This document shows positions 42,528 to 51,442 of a stretch of 64,000 nt of DNA, one piece after another. Under the pieces are notes generated by a model. The model was not told the origin of the DNA. It was given only the letters and a program-made list of their open reading frames with translations, and ran no database searches. Source of the DNA: Glycomyces buryatensis. Lineage in GTDB: Bacteria > Actinomycetota > Actinomycetes > Mycobacteriales > Micromonosporaceae. Within the stretch, counting starts at the first letter, position 1. Each line of letters starts with the position of its first letter. The DNA lies in contig NZ_STGY01000073.1 of assembly GCF_004912275.1 (NCBI RefSeq), forward strand, positions 124,001 to 188,000, read 5' to 3'. Both the position numbers and the translations under genes were made by a program.

Positions 42528-42758
42528 GTGTTGCGGCCAGCGCTTGAACACCTTGTGAAAGGCATTGTCGACAATCCCGACGATGTCCGAGTACGTCTGG
42601 TCGACTCCCGTCGCGGTAAGCGCCTCGAGGTCCGGGTCAACCCGGAAGACCTCGGGACGGTCATCGGACGGGGCGGTCGCACCGTCAATGCGCTGCGCCA
42701 GGTCATCGGTTCCATCGGTGGCCGCGGCATTCGCGTTGAGGTCGTCGATTCCTACTGA
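42528..42758 (+). CDS. khpA: KH-domain RNA-binding protein KhpA
   Basis: The product has 76 residues. The start LRPALEHLVKGIVDNPDDV and the KH core VIGRGGRTVNALRQVIGSIGG (with the GxxG loop GRGG) are those of KhpA/YlqC. It binds small RNAs and takes part in cell-division and envelope control with KhpB in relatives. GTG 42528 gives the standard N-terminus and has GGGGAG 5 bases upstream; GTG 42522 overlaps the rpsP stop. Confidence 0.93.
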   Translation: MLRPALEHLVKGIVDNPDDVRVRLVDSRRGKRLEVRVNPEDLGTVIGRGGRTVNALRQVIGSIGGRGIRVEVVDSY

Positions 42759-42769
42759 GTCAAGCCGCA

Positions 42770-42796
42770 CGGCCCCGGGGTTCGCCCCCGGGGCCG
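42770..42796 (+). terminator. Hairpin between khpA and rimM
   Basis: CGGCCCCGGGG pairs with CCCCGGGGCCG around TTCGC, followed by TTGT. It may lower expression of the rimM-trmD-rplS part. Confidence 0.65.
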
Positions 42797-42829
42797 TTGT
42801 GCTGTCTCCAGAGCAGAAGAGGTTTTCCA

Positions 42830-43333
42830 TTGGTACAGCTGGTGGTCGGGCGGATCGTGCGCCCGCACGGGGTGCGCGGCGAGCTCATCGTGGAAGTCCG
42901 CACCGATGATCCCGAGGAGCGGTTCAAGCCGGGCGTGGAGTACTCCACGAAGGCGGGGCCGCTCAAGGCCGAGACGGTGCGCTGGCACCAGGGCCGCCCG
43001 ATGATCAACTTCGCGGGCGTGTCGGGCCGCAATGAGGCCGAGGCGCTGCGCGGGACGGAGCTGAGTCTCGACATCGATCCGGACGATCTCGTCGCGTCGG
43101 AGGACGAGGTCCACGACACGCTGCTGATCGGGCTCACCGTGGTCGATCGGGACGCGGGGGAGATCGGGACGGTGTCCCGGGTCGACCACGGCGCCGCCCA
43201 CGAGACCCTGGTCGTCAAGCGGCGCGGGCAGAGCCCGGCGCTGATCCCGTTCGTGGCCGAGATGATCCGCGAGGTCGACCTGGACGCGGAGACGATCCAC
43301 GTGGACCTGCCCGAGGGGCTGCTGGAACTCTGA
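42830..43333 (+). CDS. rimM: Ribosome maturation factor RimM
   Basis: The product has 167 residues. The N-terminal domain has [19 protein letters not shown], and the PRC-barrel C-terminal domain has [20 protein letters not shown] and [20 protein letters not shown]. RimM helps fold the 30S head with S19. The TTG at 42830 has AGAAGAGG 7 bases upstream; the frame's earlier TTG (42797) lies in the terminator. Confidence 0.95.
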   Translation: MVQLVVGRIVRPHGVRGELIVEVRTDDPEERFKPGVEYSTKAGPLKAETVRWHQGRPMINFAGVSGRNEAEALRGTELSLDIDPDDLVASEDEVHDTLLIGLTVVDRDAGEIGTVSRVDHGAAHETLVVKRRGQSPALIPFVAEMIREVDLDAETIHVDLPEGLLEL

Positions 43334-43346
43334 TGCGGGATCTTTC

Positions 43347-44117
43347 ATGAGAATCGACGTAGTGACGGTCTTCCCCGAGTACCTCTCGCCGCTGGAGCTG
43401 TCGCTCATCGGCCGCGCCCGCGAGCGGGGCCTGCTCGAGTTGAACGTCCACGACCTCAGGCGCTGGACGCACGACGTCCACCACTCGGTCGACGGCGCCC
43501 CCGCGGGCGGCGGGGCCGGCATGGTCATGAAGCCGCAGCCGTGGGGCGAGTGCCTCGATGAGCTCATCCCGGGTGAGGCAAAGCCCCGTCTGCTGGTGAC
43601 CAGCCCGGCCGGGCGGCCGTTCACGCAGGCGATGGCGCATGAACTTGCGGCCGAGCCGTGGCTCATGTTCGCCTGCGGCCGTTACGAAGGCATCGACCAG
43701 CGGGTGGTCGACCACGCGTCGGACAGCATGGAGGTCACCGAGGTCTCGATCGGCGACTACGTCCTCTTCGGCGGGGAGGTCGCGGTCCTGGCGATCGTGG
43801 AGGCCGTGACGCGGCTGCTGCCGGGCGTGCTCGGCAATGCCGCCTCGTTGGACGACGAGTCCCACAACGACGGCCTGCTGGAGGCTCCGGCGTACACCCG
43901 CCCGGCCGAGTGGCGGGGCCTGGAGGTGCCGCCGGTGCTCCTGTCGGGCGACCACGGCAAGGTCGACCGGTGGCGCCGTGACCAGGCACTGCTCCGCACC
44001 GCGAAGGCCCGCCCGGATTTGCTGGAGCGCATCGACCGCGATAACCTCGATGAACGTGACCGGCGCCTACTTCTAGGGGCCGGGATAACTCTGTCCGAGC
44101 AGGATGTGGCAGAGTAG
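43347..44117 (+). CDS. trmD: tRNA (guanine-37-N1)-methyltransferase TrmD
   Basis: The product has 256 residues. The SPOUT knot motifs [27 protein letters not shown] and the [14 protein letters not shown] and [15 protein letters not shown] segments are all present. It methylates G37 next to the anticodon to prevent frameshifts. Its start is 13 bp after the rimM stop with no strong ribosome site. Confidence 0.97.
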   Translation: MRIDVVTVFPEYLSPLELSLIGRARERGLLELNVHDLRRWTHDVHHSVDGAPAGGGAGMVMKPQPWGECLDELIPGEAKPRLLVTSPAGRPFTQAMAHELAAEPWLMFACGRYEGIDQRVVDHASDSMEVTEVSIGDYVLFGGEVAVLAIVEAVTRLLPGVLGNAASLDDESHNDGLLEAPAYTRPAEWRGLEVPPVLLSGDHGKVDRWRRDQALLRTAKARPDLLERIDRDNLDERDRRLLLGAGITLSEQDVAE

Positions 44118-44206
44118 GTGAGTTGACGTGATGAGCCGTTCGTTCAGGCGGTTCCTCTCGCGCGATCACGAACTTTCATTTCTGAAATCAACGAGGGTTG
44201 ACACCA

Positions 44207-44554
44207 ATGAACATTCTGGATGAGCTGAACGCTGCTTCCATGCGAGCCGACGTGCCGGACTTCCGTCCCGGCGACACCGTCAAAGTGAGCGTGCGCGTTC
44301 AGGAAGGCGCCCGGTCCCGTGTCCAGGTGTTCCAGGGCGTCGTCATCCGTCGCCACGGCGCCGGCATCGGTGAGACCTTCACCGTCCGCAAGCTGAGCTT
44401 CGGCATCGGCGTCGAGCGCACCTTCCCGGTCCACGGCCCGATGGTCGACAAGATCGAGATCGCGATGCGAGGCAAGGTTCGCCGCGCCAAGCTGTACTAC
44501 CTGCGCGAGCGCAAGGGTAAGGCCGCGAAGATCAAGGAAAAGCGCGAGATCTAG
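44207..44554 (+). CDS. rplS: Ribosomal protein L19 (bL19)
   Basis: The product has 115 residues. The sequence [57 protein letters not shown] and [16 protein letters not shown] is full-length L19. It sits at the subunit interface. ATG 44207 is chosen over TTG 44198 because it gives the usual N-terminus. A terminator follows. Confidence 0.97.
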   Translation: MNILDELNAASMRADVPDFRPGDTVKVSVRVQEGARSRVQVFQGVVIRRHGAGIGETFTVRKLSFGIGVERTFPVHGPMVDKIEIAMRGKVRRAKLYYLRERKGKAAKIKEKREI

Positions 44555-44603
44555 TCGGCGACGCTTTCGAGCCGACGATTGGCTCAGTGCGCCAACGGTT
44601 TCG

Positions 44604-44630
44604 AACCCCGGGCTTCGGTCCGGGGTTTCG
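44604..44630 (+). terminator. Terminator of the rpsP-rplS operon
   Basis: AACCCCGG and CCGGGGTT form a stem over GCTTCGGT followed by TTCGTGTT. Confidence 0.75.
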
Positions 44631-44650
44631 TGTTGCCCCCGGTTTTCGGT

Positions 44651-44656
44651 TAGGCT
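44651..44656 (+). promoter_or_regulatory. -10 element for leaderless lepB1
   Basis: TAGGCT ends 6 bases before the ATG at 44663. Confidence 0.5.
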
Positions 44657-44662
44657 CTGCGA

Positions 44663-45943
44663 ATGAGTCCTGGTTCTCCCGATAACGGCGGGTTGAATGG
44701 ACCGCGCCGTATCGACTGGGGCCGACTCCCCGGGCCGGACGGCCCGGTCGATCCGCCGCCTCCGCCCGAGCGGTCCGGGCCCCGCCGTCCGCCTCCGGGC
44801 CGCGGCGATTCCCCGACCGAGAGGATCCCCCGGGTGGACCTGGGGCGAGCGGGCGGCCCGACCGGCCCGCCCGATCGCGTCCCGGGCGCCTTCGACAACG
44901 TCGGCGGAGCGGACCAGAGGAACAGAACGGGAGCGCACCCGCGCCCCACCGGACCCCAGAACCGGGCGGCCGGTCCCCAGGACAAGGTGACCGGCTCGCA
45001 CCAGCGGCCCGGCGCCCGTCCCAAGCGTTCGCCCCGCAAGGAGAAGGAGCCCGAGAGCCGCCTGTCGCAGCCGCACAAGCGCCAGTACCTGTCGCTGTGG
45101 ATCGAGCTGCCGCTGCTGCTGGTCGTCGCGTTCTCGGCGGCGGTGCTGCTGCGCACCTTCGCGGTGCAGCCGTTCTACATCCCGTCCGGTTCGATGGAGC
45201 AGACCCTCCAGGAGGGCGACAAGGTCCTGGTCCTCAAGCTCACCCAGACGCTGCGCACCCCGCAGCGCGGCGAGGTCGTGGTCTTCCGCGGCACCGACTC
45301 CTGGGATCCGGAGTACCGGCCCTCGAACTCGGAGGACTCGTTCACCTCCGACGTCTCCACCGCCGTGCTCGACCTGATCGGGCTGGCGGAGCCCGACGAG
45401 AAGGACTTCATCAAGCGGGTCATCGCCGTCGGCGGCGACACCGTCTCCTGCTGCGACGCGGACGGCAATGTCGTGGTCAACGGCGTCTCGCTGCACGAGG
45501 ACGAGTACGTCTACGACAACGCCCCGCTGGACGTCGAGCCCGGCACGTGCCATTCGCGGCTGTTCGAGGAGCTGACCATCCCCGAGGGACAGGTGTGGGT
45601 GATGGGCGACCACCGCGGCAATTCGAAGGACTCCCGATGTCAGGGGCCCGTGCCGGTGGAGAACCTCATCGGCCGGGCGATCGCGCTGGTGTGGCCGACG
45701 GACCGCGCCCGGAACCTGGAGATCCCCGCGTCGTTCGCGGTGCTGGACGGCACGACCGGGGGCGGCGGAGGGGATTCCGGCGACGAAACCGGCGATTCCG
45801 ACACGTCCGGATCCGAGGCGATAGGGGCCGTCACGTCCGGGTGGACCAGTGCGGCGGGCGGATATCAGCTGCCGCCTGCCTTGCCTGCCACGGGGATGGG
45901 CGCCCCCCTGCCCGCAGTGCAAGCGCGTAGACTCGCACCGTGA
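44663..45943 (+). CDS. lepB: Type I signal peptidase with long N-terminal extension
   Basis: The product has 426 residues. About 140 N-terminal residues are Pro/Gly/Arg-rich and presumably disordered in the cytoplasm. One membrane helix (WIELPLLLVVAFSAAVLLR) follows. Catalytic Ser177 is in IPSGSMEQT and Lys251 in KRVIAVGGD; VMGDHRGNSKDSR is box E. A Gly/Ser-rich tail follows the fold. It cleaves signal peptides of secreted proteins. A second lepB overlaps its stop codon, so the pair is duplicated. Confidence 0.94.
   Translation: MSPGSPDNGGLNGPRRIDWGRLPGPDGPVDPPPPPERSGPRRPPPGRGDSPTERIPRVDLGRAGGPTGPPDRVPGAFDNVGGADQRNRTGAHPRPTGPQNRAAGPQDKVTGSHQRPGARPKRSPRKEKEPESRLSQPHKRQYLSLWIELPLLLVVAFSAAVLLRTFAVQPFYIPSGSMEQTLQEGDKVLVLKLTQTLRTPQRGEVVVFRGTDSWDPEYRPSNSEDSFTSDVSTAVLDLIGLAEPDEKDFIKRVIAVGGDTVSCCDADGNVVVNGVSLHEDEYVYDNAPLDVEPGTCHSRLFEELTIPEGQVWVMGDHRGNSKDSRCQGPVPVENLIGRAIALVWPTDRARNLEIPASFAVLDGTTGGGGGDSGDETGDSDTSGSEAIGAVTSGWTSAAGGYQLPPALPATGMGAPLPAVQARRLAP
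45928..45933 (+). promoter_or_regulatory. -10 element for leaderless lepB2 inside lepB1
   Basis: TAGACT ends 6 bases before the GTG at 45940 and lies within the last codons of lepB1. Confidence 0.55.
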
Positions 45944-46641
45944 TCGAAGAAGGGCAAGCGCCCGATGCCGACGGTGACGGCGTCGACGAGACCTCCAGTC
46001 AGCAGCAGCCCCAGAAGAAGAAGGGTTCGTTCTGGAAAGAACTGCCCATCCTCTTGGGCGTGGCCATTCTGGTGGCCATTGTGGTGCGTACCTGGGTGGT
46101 CCAGACCTATTACATCCCTTCGGGATCGATGGAGAACACCCTTGAGCTGAACGACCGGGTGCTGGTCAACAAGCTGGTCTACAACTTCTCCGATCCGGAG
46201 CGCGGCGAGATCGTCGTCTTCACGGCTCCCGTTTCGTGGCGGTCAGATCCGGATGAGGACGAGTTCATCAAGCGGGTCATCGCCGTCGGCGGCGACCACG
46301 TGGTGTGCTGCGACGACGACGGACGGATCACCGTCAACGGCGAGGCCCTCGAAGAGGACGACTACCTCTACGTCAACCCGCTGACCGGTGAGCAGGACGT
46401 GCCGAGCCTGGACGCGTTCGATGTAGTCGTGCCCGCGGACCGGCTGTGGGTCATGGGCGACCACCGTCAGGCCTCCGGCGACTCGCGCGAGCGCTACATC
46501 CGTGAGGGCGGCGACGTCGAGGCGGCGACCATCGAGACCGACGCCGTCATCGGCAAGGCGTTCGTGCTGTTCTGGCCGGTCGGTCACGGGACCTGGTTCT
46601 CGATTCCCGGGACCTTCGAGGACGTCCCGCCGCCTTCGTGA
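45940..46641 (+). CDS. lepB: Type I signal peptidase (second copy)
   Basis: The product has 233 residues. A short charged N-terminus (QQPQKKKGS) precedes one membrane helix (ELPILLGVAILVAIVVR). Catalytic Ser63 is in IPSGSMENT, Lys111 in KRVIAVGGD, and VMGDHRQASGDSR is box E. It is compact, without the extensions of copy 1. GTG 45940 overlaps the lepB1 stop by 4 bp yet has its own leaderless-type -10. rnhB overlaps its end by 4 bp. Confidence 0.95.
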   Translation: MIEEGQAPDADGDGVDETSSQQQPQKKKGSFWKELPILLGVAILVAIVVRTWVVQTYYIPSGSMENTLELNDRVLVNKLVYNFSDPERGEIVVFTAPVSWRSDPDEDEFIKRVIAVGGDHVVCCDDDGRITVNGEALEEDDYLYVNPLTGEQDVPSLDAFDVVVPADRLWVMGDHRQASGDSRERYIREGGDVEAATIETDAVIGKAFVLFWPVGHGTWFSIPGTFEDVPPPS

Positions 46642-47288
46642 CCATGCTGCGCCCCGCCCCGACCCGCATGCGGCGCGCCGGCGACCTGTACGCGATGGAG
46701 GCCGCCCTGTGCCGCCGCGGCCTCGGCCCGGTGGCCGGGGTCGACGAGGCCGGGCGCGGGGCCTGCGCCGGACCGCTCGTGGTCGCCGCCGTCAGCCTCC
46801 CGCCCACGGCCCGCCTGGAGGAGTTGAACGACTCCAAGCTGCTGACCGAGGCCGCCCGCGAACGGGTCTTCGAGCGACTGCGCCGCTCCCGTGCCCTGAT
46901 TGCGACCTGCGCCTACCCGCCGGCCGAGATCGACGCCAGGGGCGTCGGCGTGTGCAACCTGGAGGGCATGCGGCTGGCGGTCGCCCGCCTGGAGGAGCGT
47001 CCCGGATACGTCCTCACCGACGGCTTCCCGGTGGCGGGCATGCCTGTCCGGAGCCTCGGAGTGGTCAAGGGCGACCGGAGCGCCGCGTGCGTCGCGGCCG
47101 CCGGGGTGGTCGCGAAGGTCACGCGCGATCGGATGATGCACGAGCTCGACGGGCGCTACCCTCACTACGGCTTCGCCGTGCACAAGGGATACGGCACGGC
47201 CCTTCACGCTGCGGCGCTGCACCAATGGGGCCCATGCGAGGAGCACCGGAAGTCCTATGCGAACGTCGCCGTCCACCTCGCTGCGTGA
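46638..47288 (+). CDS. rnhB: Ribonuclease HII
   Basis: The product has 216 residues. The active-site run GVDEAGRGACAGPLVVAAV holds the first Asp and Glu; LTDGF and the C-terminal HYGFAVHKGYGTALH complete the fold. It removes RNA from RNA-DNA hybrids and single ribonucleotides in DNA. GTG 46638 overlaps the lepB2 stop. A large hairpin follows. Confidence 0.95.
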   Translation: MTMLRPAPTRMRRAGDLYAMEAALCRRGLGPVAGVDEAGRGACAGPLVVAAVSLPPTARLEELNDSKLLTEAARERVFERLRRSRALIATCAYPPAEIDARGVGVCNLEGMRLAVARLEERPGYVLTDGFPVAGMPVRSLGVVKGDRSAACVAAAGVVAKVTRDRMMHELDGRYPHYGFAVHKGYGTALHAAALHQWGPCEEHRKSYANVAVHLAA

Positions 47289-47294
47289 CCGCTG

Positions 47295-47336
47295 GTTCGC
47301 CCCGGCGCTTGCCCGGCGGCAAGCCGCGGGGCGAAC
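47295..47336 (+). terminator. Large hairpin after rnhB
   Basis: GTTCGCCCC pairs with GGGGCGAAC and inside it GCTTGCC pairs with GGCAAGC, giving a long stem just before the DUF2469 gene. Confidence 0.65.
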
Positions 47337-47384
47337 AGGGCGCAGGCGCACTATCGTTGGAACCGTCGTTGAGAAGGAGGAGCG

Positions 47385-47687
47385 TTGAGCGCCGAGGACC
47401 TCGAAAAGTACGAGACCGACATGGAACTCCAGCTGTACCGCGAATACCGGGACATCGTGCGGCAGTTCACCTACGTGGTCGAGACCGAGCGGCGGTTCTA
47501 CCTGGCCAACGCGGTGGAGGTCCACGTGCGGGGCGCGGAGGCCGAGACCTACTTCGAAGTGGAGATGACCGACGCCTGGGTGTGGGACATGTACCGGCCG
47601 GCCCGCTTCGTCAAGCACGTCCGCGTCCTGACCTTCAAGGACGTCAACGTGGAAGAGCTGGATAAGCCCGACATCACCCTGCCGTAA
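47385..47687 (+). CDS. DUF2469 protein
   Basis: The product has 100 residues, with MSAEDLEKYETDMELQLYRE and YRPARFVKHVRVLTFKDVNVEEL matching the DUF2469 family, which lies downstream of rnhB across actinobacteria. Function unknown. The TTG start has GAAGGAGGA 5 bases upstream. Confidence 0.93.
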   Translation: MSAEDLEKYETDMELQLYREYRDIVRQFTYVVETERRFYLANAVEVHVRGAEAETYFEVEMTDAWVWDMYRPARFVKHVRVLTFKDVNVEELDKPDITLP

Positions 47688-47718
47688 AGCGGACCATAAC
47701 GGGCGGCGAATCCGCCGC

Positions 47719-47724
47719 TAATAT
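47719..47724 (+). promoter_or_regulatory. -10 element for the leaderless pdtaS-like gene
   Basis: TAATAT ends 6 bases before the GTG at 47731. Confidence 0.6.
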
Positions 47725-47730
47725 TGTCTG

Positions 47731-49209
47731 GTGTCAACACTCCGTGATGTCGTCAGCTCCCACACCGACCTGACCTCGAACTCAGCCGCCCACCTGCAGC
47801 GGCTGGTCGCCGAATGGCAGCTCCTCGCCGACCTCTCGTTCGCCGACTTCCTGCTGTGGGGCGCGGTCGCCGGCCACCCCGGCCGGTACGTGTGCATGGC
47901 GCAGGTCCGGCCCACCACGGGTCCGACGGCGTACGAGGAGGACCAGGTCGGGCGCGTCATCGAAGGCGCCGACGCCCAGCACCTGAACGTCGCCTTCACC
48001 GAGGGGCGCATCTTCCGCGAGGGCGACCCGGTCTGGCGCGGCGACGTCGCGGCCCGCCACGAGGCCATCCCGGTGCGCCGCCGCGACCGCAGCCAGGTCA
48101 TCGCCGTGGCCGCCCGCGACACCAACCTGTCCGACTCGCGCAGCCCCTCCCACCTGGAACTCAACTACCTCAAGACCGCCGACTACCTGGTCCAGATGCT
48201 CACCGACGGCGGCTTCCCGCCCCCGCTGCTGCCCGGCGAGCCCACCACCGCGCCCCGCATCGGCGACGGCCTGGTCCGCATCGGCTCCGACGGCCTGGTC
48301 CGCTACGCCTCCCCGAACGCCCTCTCGGCCTACCGCCGCATGGGCGTCACCGGGCACCTGCGCGACCGCGACCTGGCCGAACTGACCCGCAGCCTGCCCG
48401 GCGACACCGAGGTCGGCGCCGACGCCGCCCGCCGCATCGCCGACGCCCTCGCCGGCGGCACCCCCCGCCGCAAGGAGATCGAGGCGCGCGGCGCCACGGT
48501 CCTCATGCGGGCGCTGCCGCTGCGGCCCGGCGGGAAGGCCGCCGGCGCGCTCGTCCTGGTCCGCGACATCACCGAGGTCCGCCGCCTCGACCGGGAGCTG
48601 GTCACCAAGGACGCGACCATCCGCGAGATCCATCACCGCGTCAAGAACAACCTCCAGACCGTCGCCGCGCTGCTGCGCCTCCAGGCCCGCCGCGTCGGCT
48701 CCCCGCAGGCCCGCGTCTCCCTGGAGGAGTCGGTGCGCCGGGTCGCCTCGATCGCGCTGGTCCACGAGACCCTCGCCCAGTCCTCGGACGAATCGGTCGG
48801 CTTCGACCAGATCGTGGACCGCGTCGCCTCCATGGCCGTCGAGGTCTCCGTCGCCGAGTCGAAGGTGACGCTCCGCCGCGAGGGCACCTTCGGGGTCCTG
48901 CCGAGCGAATACGCCACGCCGCTGGTCATGGTCGTCAACGAACTTCTCCAGAACGCCGTCGAGCACGCCTACCCGCCCGGCCAGGAGGGTGAGGTCGTCA
49001 TCAGCGTCGAACGCTCCGGCGACCGGCTCCGCGTCACCGTCTCCGACCAAGGCAAGGGGCTCCCCGAGGGCTTCAAGATCGCCGGCTCCAACCGCCTCGG
49101 CCTCCAGATCGTCCACACCCTGGTCACTGGCGAACTGCGCGGCACCATCGACATGCGCCCCCGCGAGGAGGGCGGCACCGAGGCCGTCGTGGACTTCGCC
49201 CTCCAGTGA
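47731..49209 (+). CDS. pdtaS: PdtaS-like cytoplasmic sensor histidine kinase
   Basis: The product has 492 residues and no membrane helix. An N-terminal GAF-like domain (about 10-165) and a PAS domain (about 180-285) precede a HisKA_2 domain with the phosphoacceptor His in REIHHRVKNNLQTVAALLR (His301/302). The HATPase part has NELLQNAVEHAYP and GKGLPEG. This is the layout of mycobacterial PdtaS, which signals to PdtaR, an ANTAR RNA-binding antiterminator; PdtaR is not in the window. It is transcribed as a leaderless gene. Confidence 0.93.
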   Translation: MSTLRDVVSSHTDLTSNSAAHLQRLVAEWQLLADLSFADFLLWGAVAGHPGRYVCMAQVRPTTGPTAYEEDQVGRVIEGADAQHLNVAFTEGRIFREGDPVWRGDVAARHEAIPVRRRDRSQVIAVAARDTNLSDSRSPSHLELNYLKTADYLVQMLTDGGFPPPLLPGEPTTAPRIGDGLVRIGSDGLVRYASPNALSAYRRMGVTGHLRDRDLAELTRSLPGDTEVGADAARRIADALAGGTPRRKEIEARGATVLMRALPLRPGGKAAGALVLVRDITEVRRLDRELVTKDATIREIHHRVKNNLQTVAALLRLQARRVGSPQARVSLEESVRRVASIALVHETLAQSSDESVGFDQIVDRVASMAVEVSVAESKVTLRREGTFGVLPSEYATPLVMVVNELLQNAVEHAYPPGQEGEVVISVERSGDRLRVTVSDQGKGLPEGFKIAGSNRLGLQIVHTLVTGELRGTIDMRPREEGGTEAVVDFALQ

Positions 49210-49403
49210 CGAAGGAACGGAGGGCGAAGCAGGAGGTGCAGTGCCCTCCAGTAATCCGAGTCGACGTCCCGAAGCGGACGGTCGCGGCACTGGTCTCTGT
49301 GGCCCGGGCCGCCCTTCTCGTGCGCCCGAACGCGTGTGGCGCGGGCTTCCACCAGCCGGGACGAGGGGTGTCGATGGGCGGGATGTGTGGCATGCTTGCA
49401 GGC
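49210..49403. other. Upstream region of the sulfate assimilation operon
   Basis: No gene seen in 194 bp. CATGCT at 49391-49396 lies 7 bases before the leader-peptide ATG and could be the -10 element of the operon. Confidence 0.4.
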
Positions 49404-49493
49404 ATGTCTCGCGCACACGGGCTCCGATTGGTGGCACGCCGCCACGTCGACCTTTGCCGTGTGTTCAGCGCCGCCTGTCTGATGCGCGCTTAA
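49404..49493 (+). CDS. Leader peptide of the sulfur assimilation operon (cysteine attenuator)
   Basis: The product has 29 residues, MSRAHGLRLVARRHVDLCRV followed by FSAACLMRA. The RRHVDLCRV core with its cysteine codons is that of the small leader peptides found upstream of cysteine and sulfur assimilation genes in many actinomycetes. Ribosome stalling at the Cys codons when Cys-tRNA is scarce is thought to raise expression of the genes behind. It lies 58 bp before the sulfite reductase gene. Confidence 0.85.
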   Translation: MSRAHGLRLVARRHVDLCRVFSAACLMRA

Positions 49494-49551
49494 TTCTTCC
49501 GGCTATTCGCCGTCGAAACCTTGCCACTTCTGTGTCCGCATGAGGAGAACT

Positions 49552-51213
49552 GTGCCAACGCCAACGCGCAAACCCCGTCGCCCTAAGGGCCAAGGCCAGT
49601 GGGCCATGGGCCACCGGGAGCCGCTCAACAAGAACGAGCAGTCCAAAAAGGACGACAACCCGCTCAATGTGCGGCAGCGCATCGAGGGCATCTACTCCGT
49701 GCGCGGTTTCGACTCCATCGACCCGGCGGACCTGCGCGGACGCTTCCGCTGGTGGGGCCTGTACACCCAGCGCAAGCCCGGCATCGCCGGCGGCAAGACC
49801 GGCATCCTCGAAGAGGAGGAGCTGGACGACAAGTACTTCATGATGCGCGTGCGCATGGACGGCGGCCAGCTCAACCTCGCCCAGCTGCGCACCGTCGCCG
49901 ACATCTCCAAGGACTTCGGCCGCGACACCGCCGACGTCACCGACCGCCAGAACGTCCAGTACCACTGGATCCGCGTCGAGGACGTCCCCGAGATCTGGCG
50001 CCGTCTCGAAGCGGTCGGCCTCGACACCCAGGAGGCCTGCGGCGACTGCCCGCGCGTCGTCCTCGGCTCGCCGGTGGCCGGAGTCAGCAAGGACGAGGTC
50101 ATCGACCCGACCGAGCAGATCCAGGCCATCCACGATCGCTTCGTCGGCGACCGTTCGCTGTCGAACCTGCCGCGCAAGTTCAAGTCCTCCATCGGCTGGC
50201 TCCCTGACAACCCGTACGAGACCAACGACATCTCCCTCATCGGCGCCGAGCACCCCGAGCACGGCCCCGGCTTCGACATCTGGGTCGGCGGCGGGCTCTC
50301 CACCAACCCGATGTTCGCCCAGCGCCTCGGCGTCTGGGTCGCCCAGGAGGACATCGAAGAGGTCTGGGTCAATGTCGTCCGCATCTTCCGCGACTGGGGC
50401 TACCGGCGCCTGCGCACCCGCGCGCGCCTGAAGTTCCTCGTCAAGGACTGGGGCGCCGAGAAGTTCCGCGAGGTCCTGGAGTCCGAGGCCTATCTCGGCC
50501 GCAAGCTTCCCGACCTCGACGCGCCGCCCGTGCCCGAGAAGCTGCTCGACCACATCGGCATCCACGAGCAGACCGACGGCAACTACTACATCGGCGTCGC
50601 GCCGGTCGTCGGCCGCGTCTCCGGCACCCTGCTCGGGCAGCTCGCCGACGTGGCCGAGAAGTACGGCTCCGACCGCGTCCGCACCACCGCGCTCCAGAAG
50701 CTCCTGCTCCTGGACGTCCCCGCGGACCGCGTCGAAGACGCCGTCGCCGATCTCGAGGCGATCGGCCTGTCCGCCCGCCCGTCCCAGTGGCGCCGCGCCA
50801 CCATGGCCTGCACCGGCATCCAGTTCTGCAAACTGGCCATCGTGGACACCAAGGACCGCGCCCGCGACCTCGTCGCCGAGCTCGAGAAGCGCGTCCCCGA
50901 ACTCGACGTCCCGATCTCCATCCACGTCAACGGCTGCCCCAACGCCTGCGCCCGCACCCAGACCGCCGACATCGGCCTCAAGGGCCAGCTGGTCACGGTC
51001 GACGGCGAGCAGGTCGAGGGCTTCCAGGTCCACCTCGGCGGCGGCCACGCCGCCGCGGCCAGCCTCGGGCGCAAGTCCCGCGGCCTCAAGGTCGCCTCGG
51101 CCGAACTCGGCGACTATGTGGAACGCCTCACCCGCCGCTACCTGTCCGCCAGGTCGGAGGGCGAGACCTTCGCGCAGTGGGTCCATCGGGCCGACGAAGA
51201 GGAATTCAAGTGA
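49552..51213 (+). CDS. sir: Ferredoxin-dependent sulfite reductase (SirA/NirA family)
   Basis: The product has 553 residues. Two duplicated halves each hold a ferredoxin-like lobe and a haem-protein segment (DRQNVQYHWIRVEDVPEIW and EACGDCPRVVLGSPVAG in the first). The siroheme/[4Fe-4S] cysteines are TMACTGIQFCKLA and NGCPNACAR. It reduces sulfite to sulfide with six electrons from ferredoxin; the operon with cysH argues for sulfite rather than nitrite. GTG 49552 has GAGGAG 4 bases upstream; ATG 49540 overlaps that site. The siroheme chelatase is encoded at the end of the operon. Confidence 0.93.
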   Translation: MPTPTRKPRRPKGQGQWAMGHREPLNKNEQSKKDDNPLNVRQRIEGIYSVRGFDSIDPADLRGRFRWWGLYTQRKPGIAGGKTGILEEEELDDKYFMMRVRMDGGQLNLAQLRTVADISKDFGRDTADVTDRQNVQYHWIRVEDVPEIWRRLEAVGLDTQEACGDCPRVVLGSPVAGVSKDEVIDPTEQIQAIHDRFVGDRSLSNLPRKFKSSIGWLPDNPYETNDISLIGAEHPEHGPGFDIWVGGGLSTNPMFAQRLGVWVAQEDIEEVWVNVVRIFRDWGYRRLRTRARLKFLVKDWGAEKFREVLESEAYLGRKLPDLDAPPVPEKLLDHIGIHEQTDGNYYIGVAPVVGRVSGTLLGQLADVAEKYGSDRVRTTALQKLLLLDVPADRVEDAVADLEAIGLSARPSQWRRATMACTGIQFCKLAIVDTKDRARDLVAELEKRVPELDVPISIHVNGCPNACARTQTADIGLKGQLVTVDGEQVEGFQVHLGGGHAAAASLGRKSRGLKVASAELGDYVERLTRRYLSARSEGETFAQWVHRADEEEFK

Positions 51214-51416
51214 GCGGCCGCGTCGTTCCTTATAACTGCCCGTACTGCGGAGAGGAAGACCTGCGCCCCTACGAGCCGGATCCCGACAGCGACGTCGAGA
51301 TCCGCGGCGGATGGCATTGCTACGACTGCACCCGAGTCTTCTCGGTGAAGTACTACGGCACCGCGGCCCCCGCGGCCATCGCCCCGCCAGACCTCCCTGC
51401 AGCCAGCAGTGAGTAG
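51210..51416 (+). CDS. Small zinc-ribbon protein of the sulfite reductase operon
   Basis: The product has 68 residues with CPYCGEEDLRPYEPD and GGWHCYDCTRVFSV, a four-cysteine zinc ribbon. It overlaps the sulfite reductase stop by 4 bp and is followed by cysH. A small protein at this place is common in actinomycete sulfur operons; its role is not known, perhaps as an assembly or redox partner. Confidence 0.88.
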   Translation: MSGRVVPYNCPYCGEEDLRPYEPDPDSDVEIRGGWHCYDCTRVFSVKYYGTAAPAAIAPPDLPAASSE

Positions 51417-51442
51417 CGCTTTTTACCCCGAGGAGTAACGAC

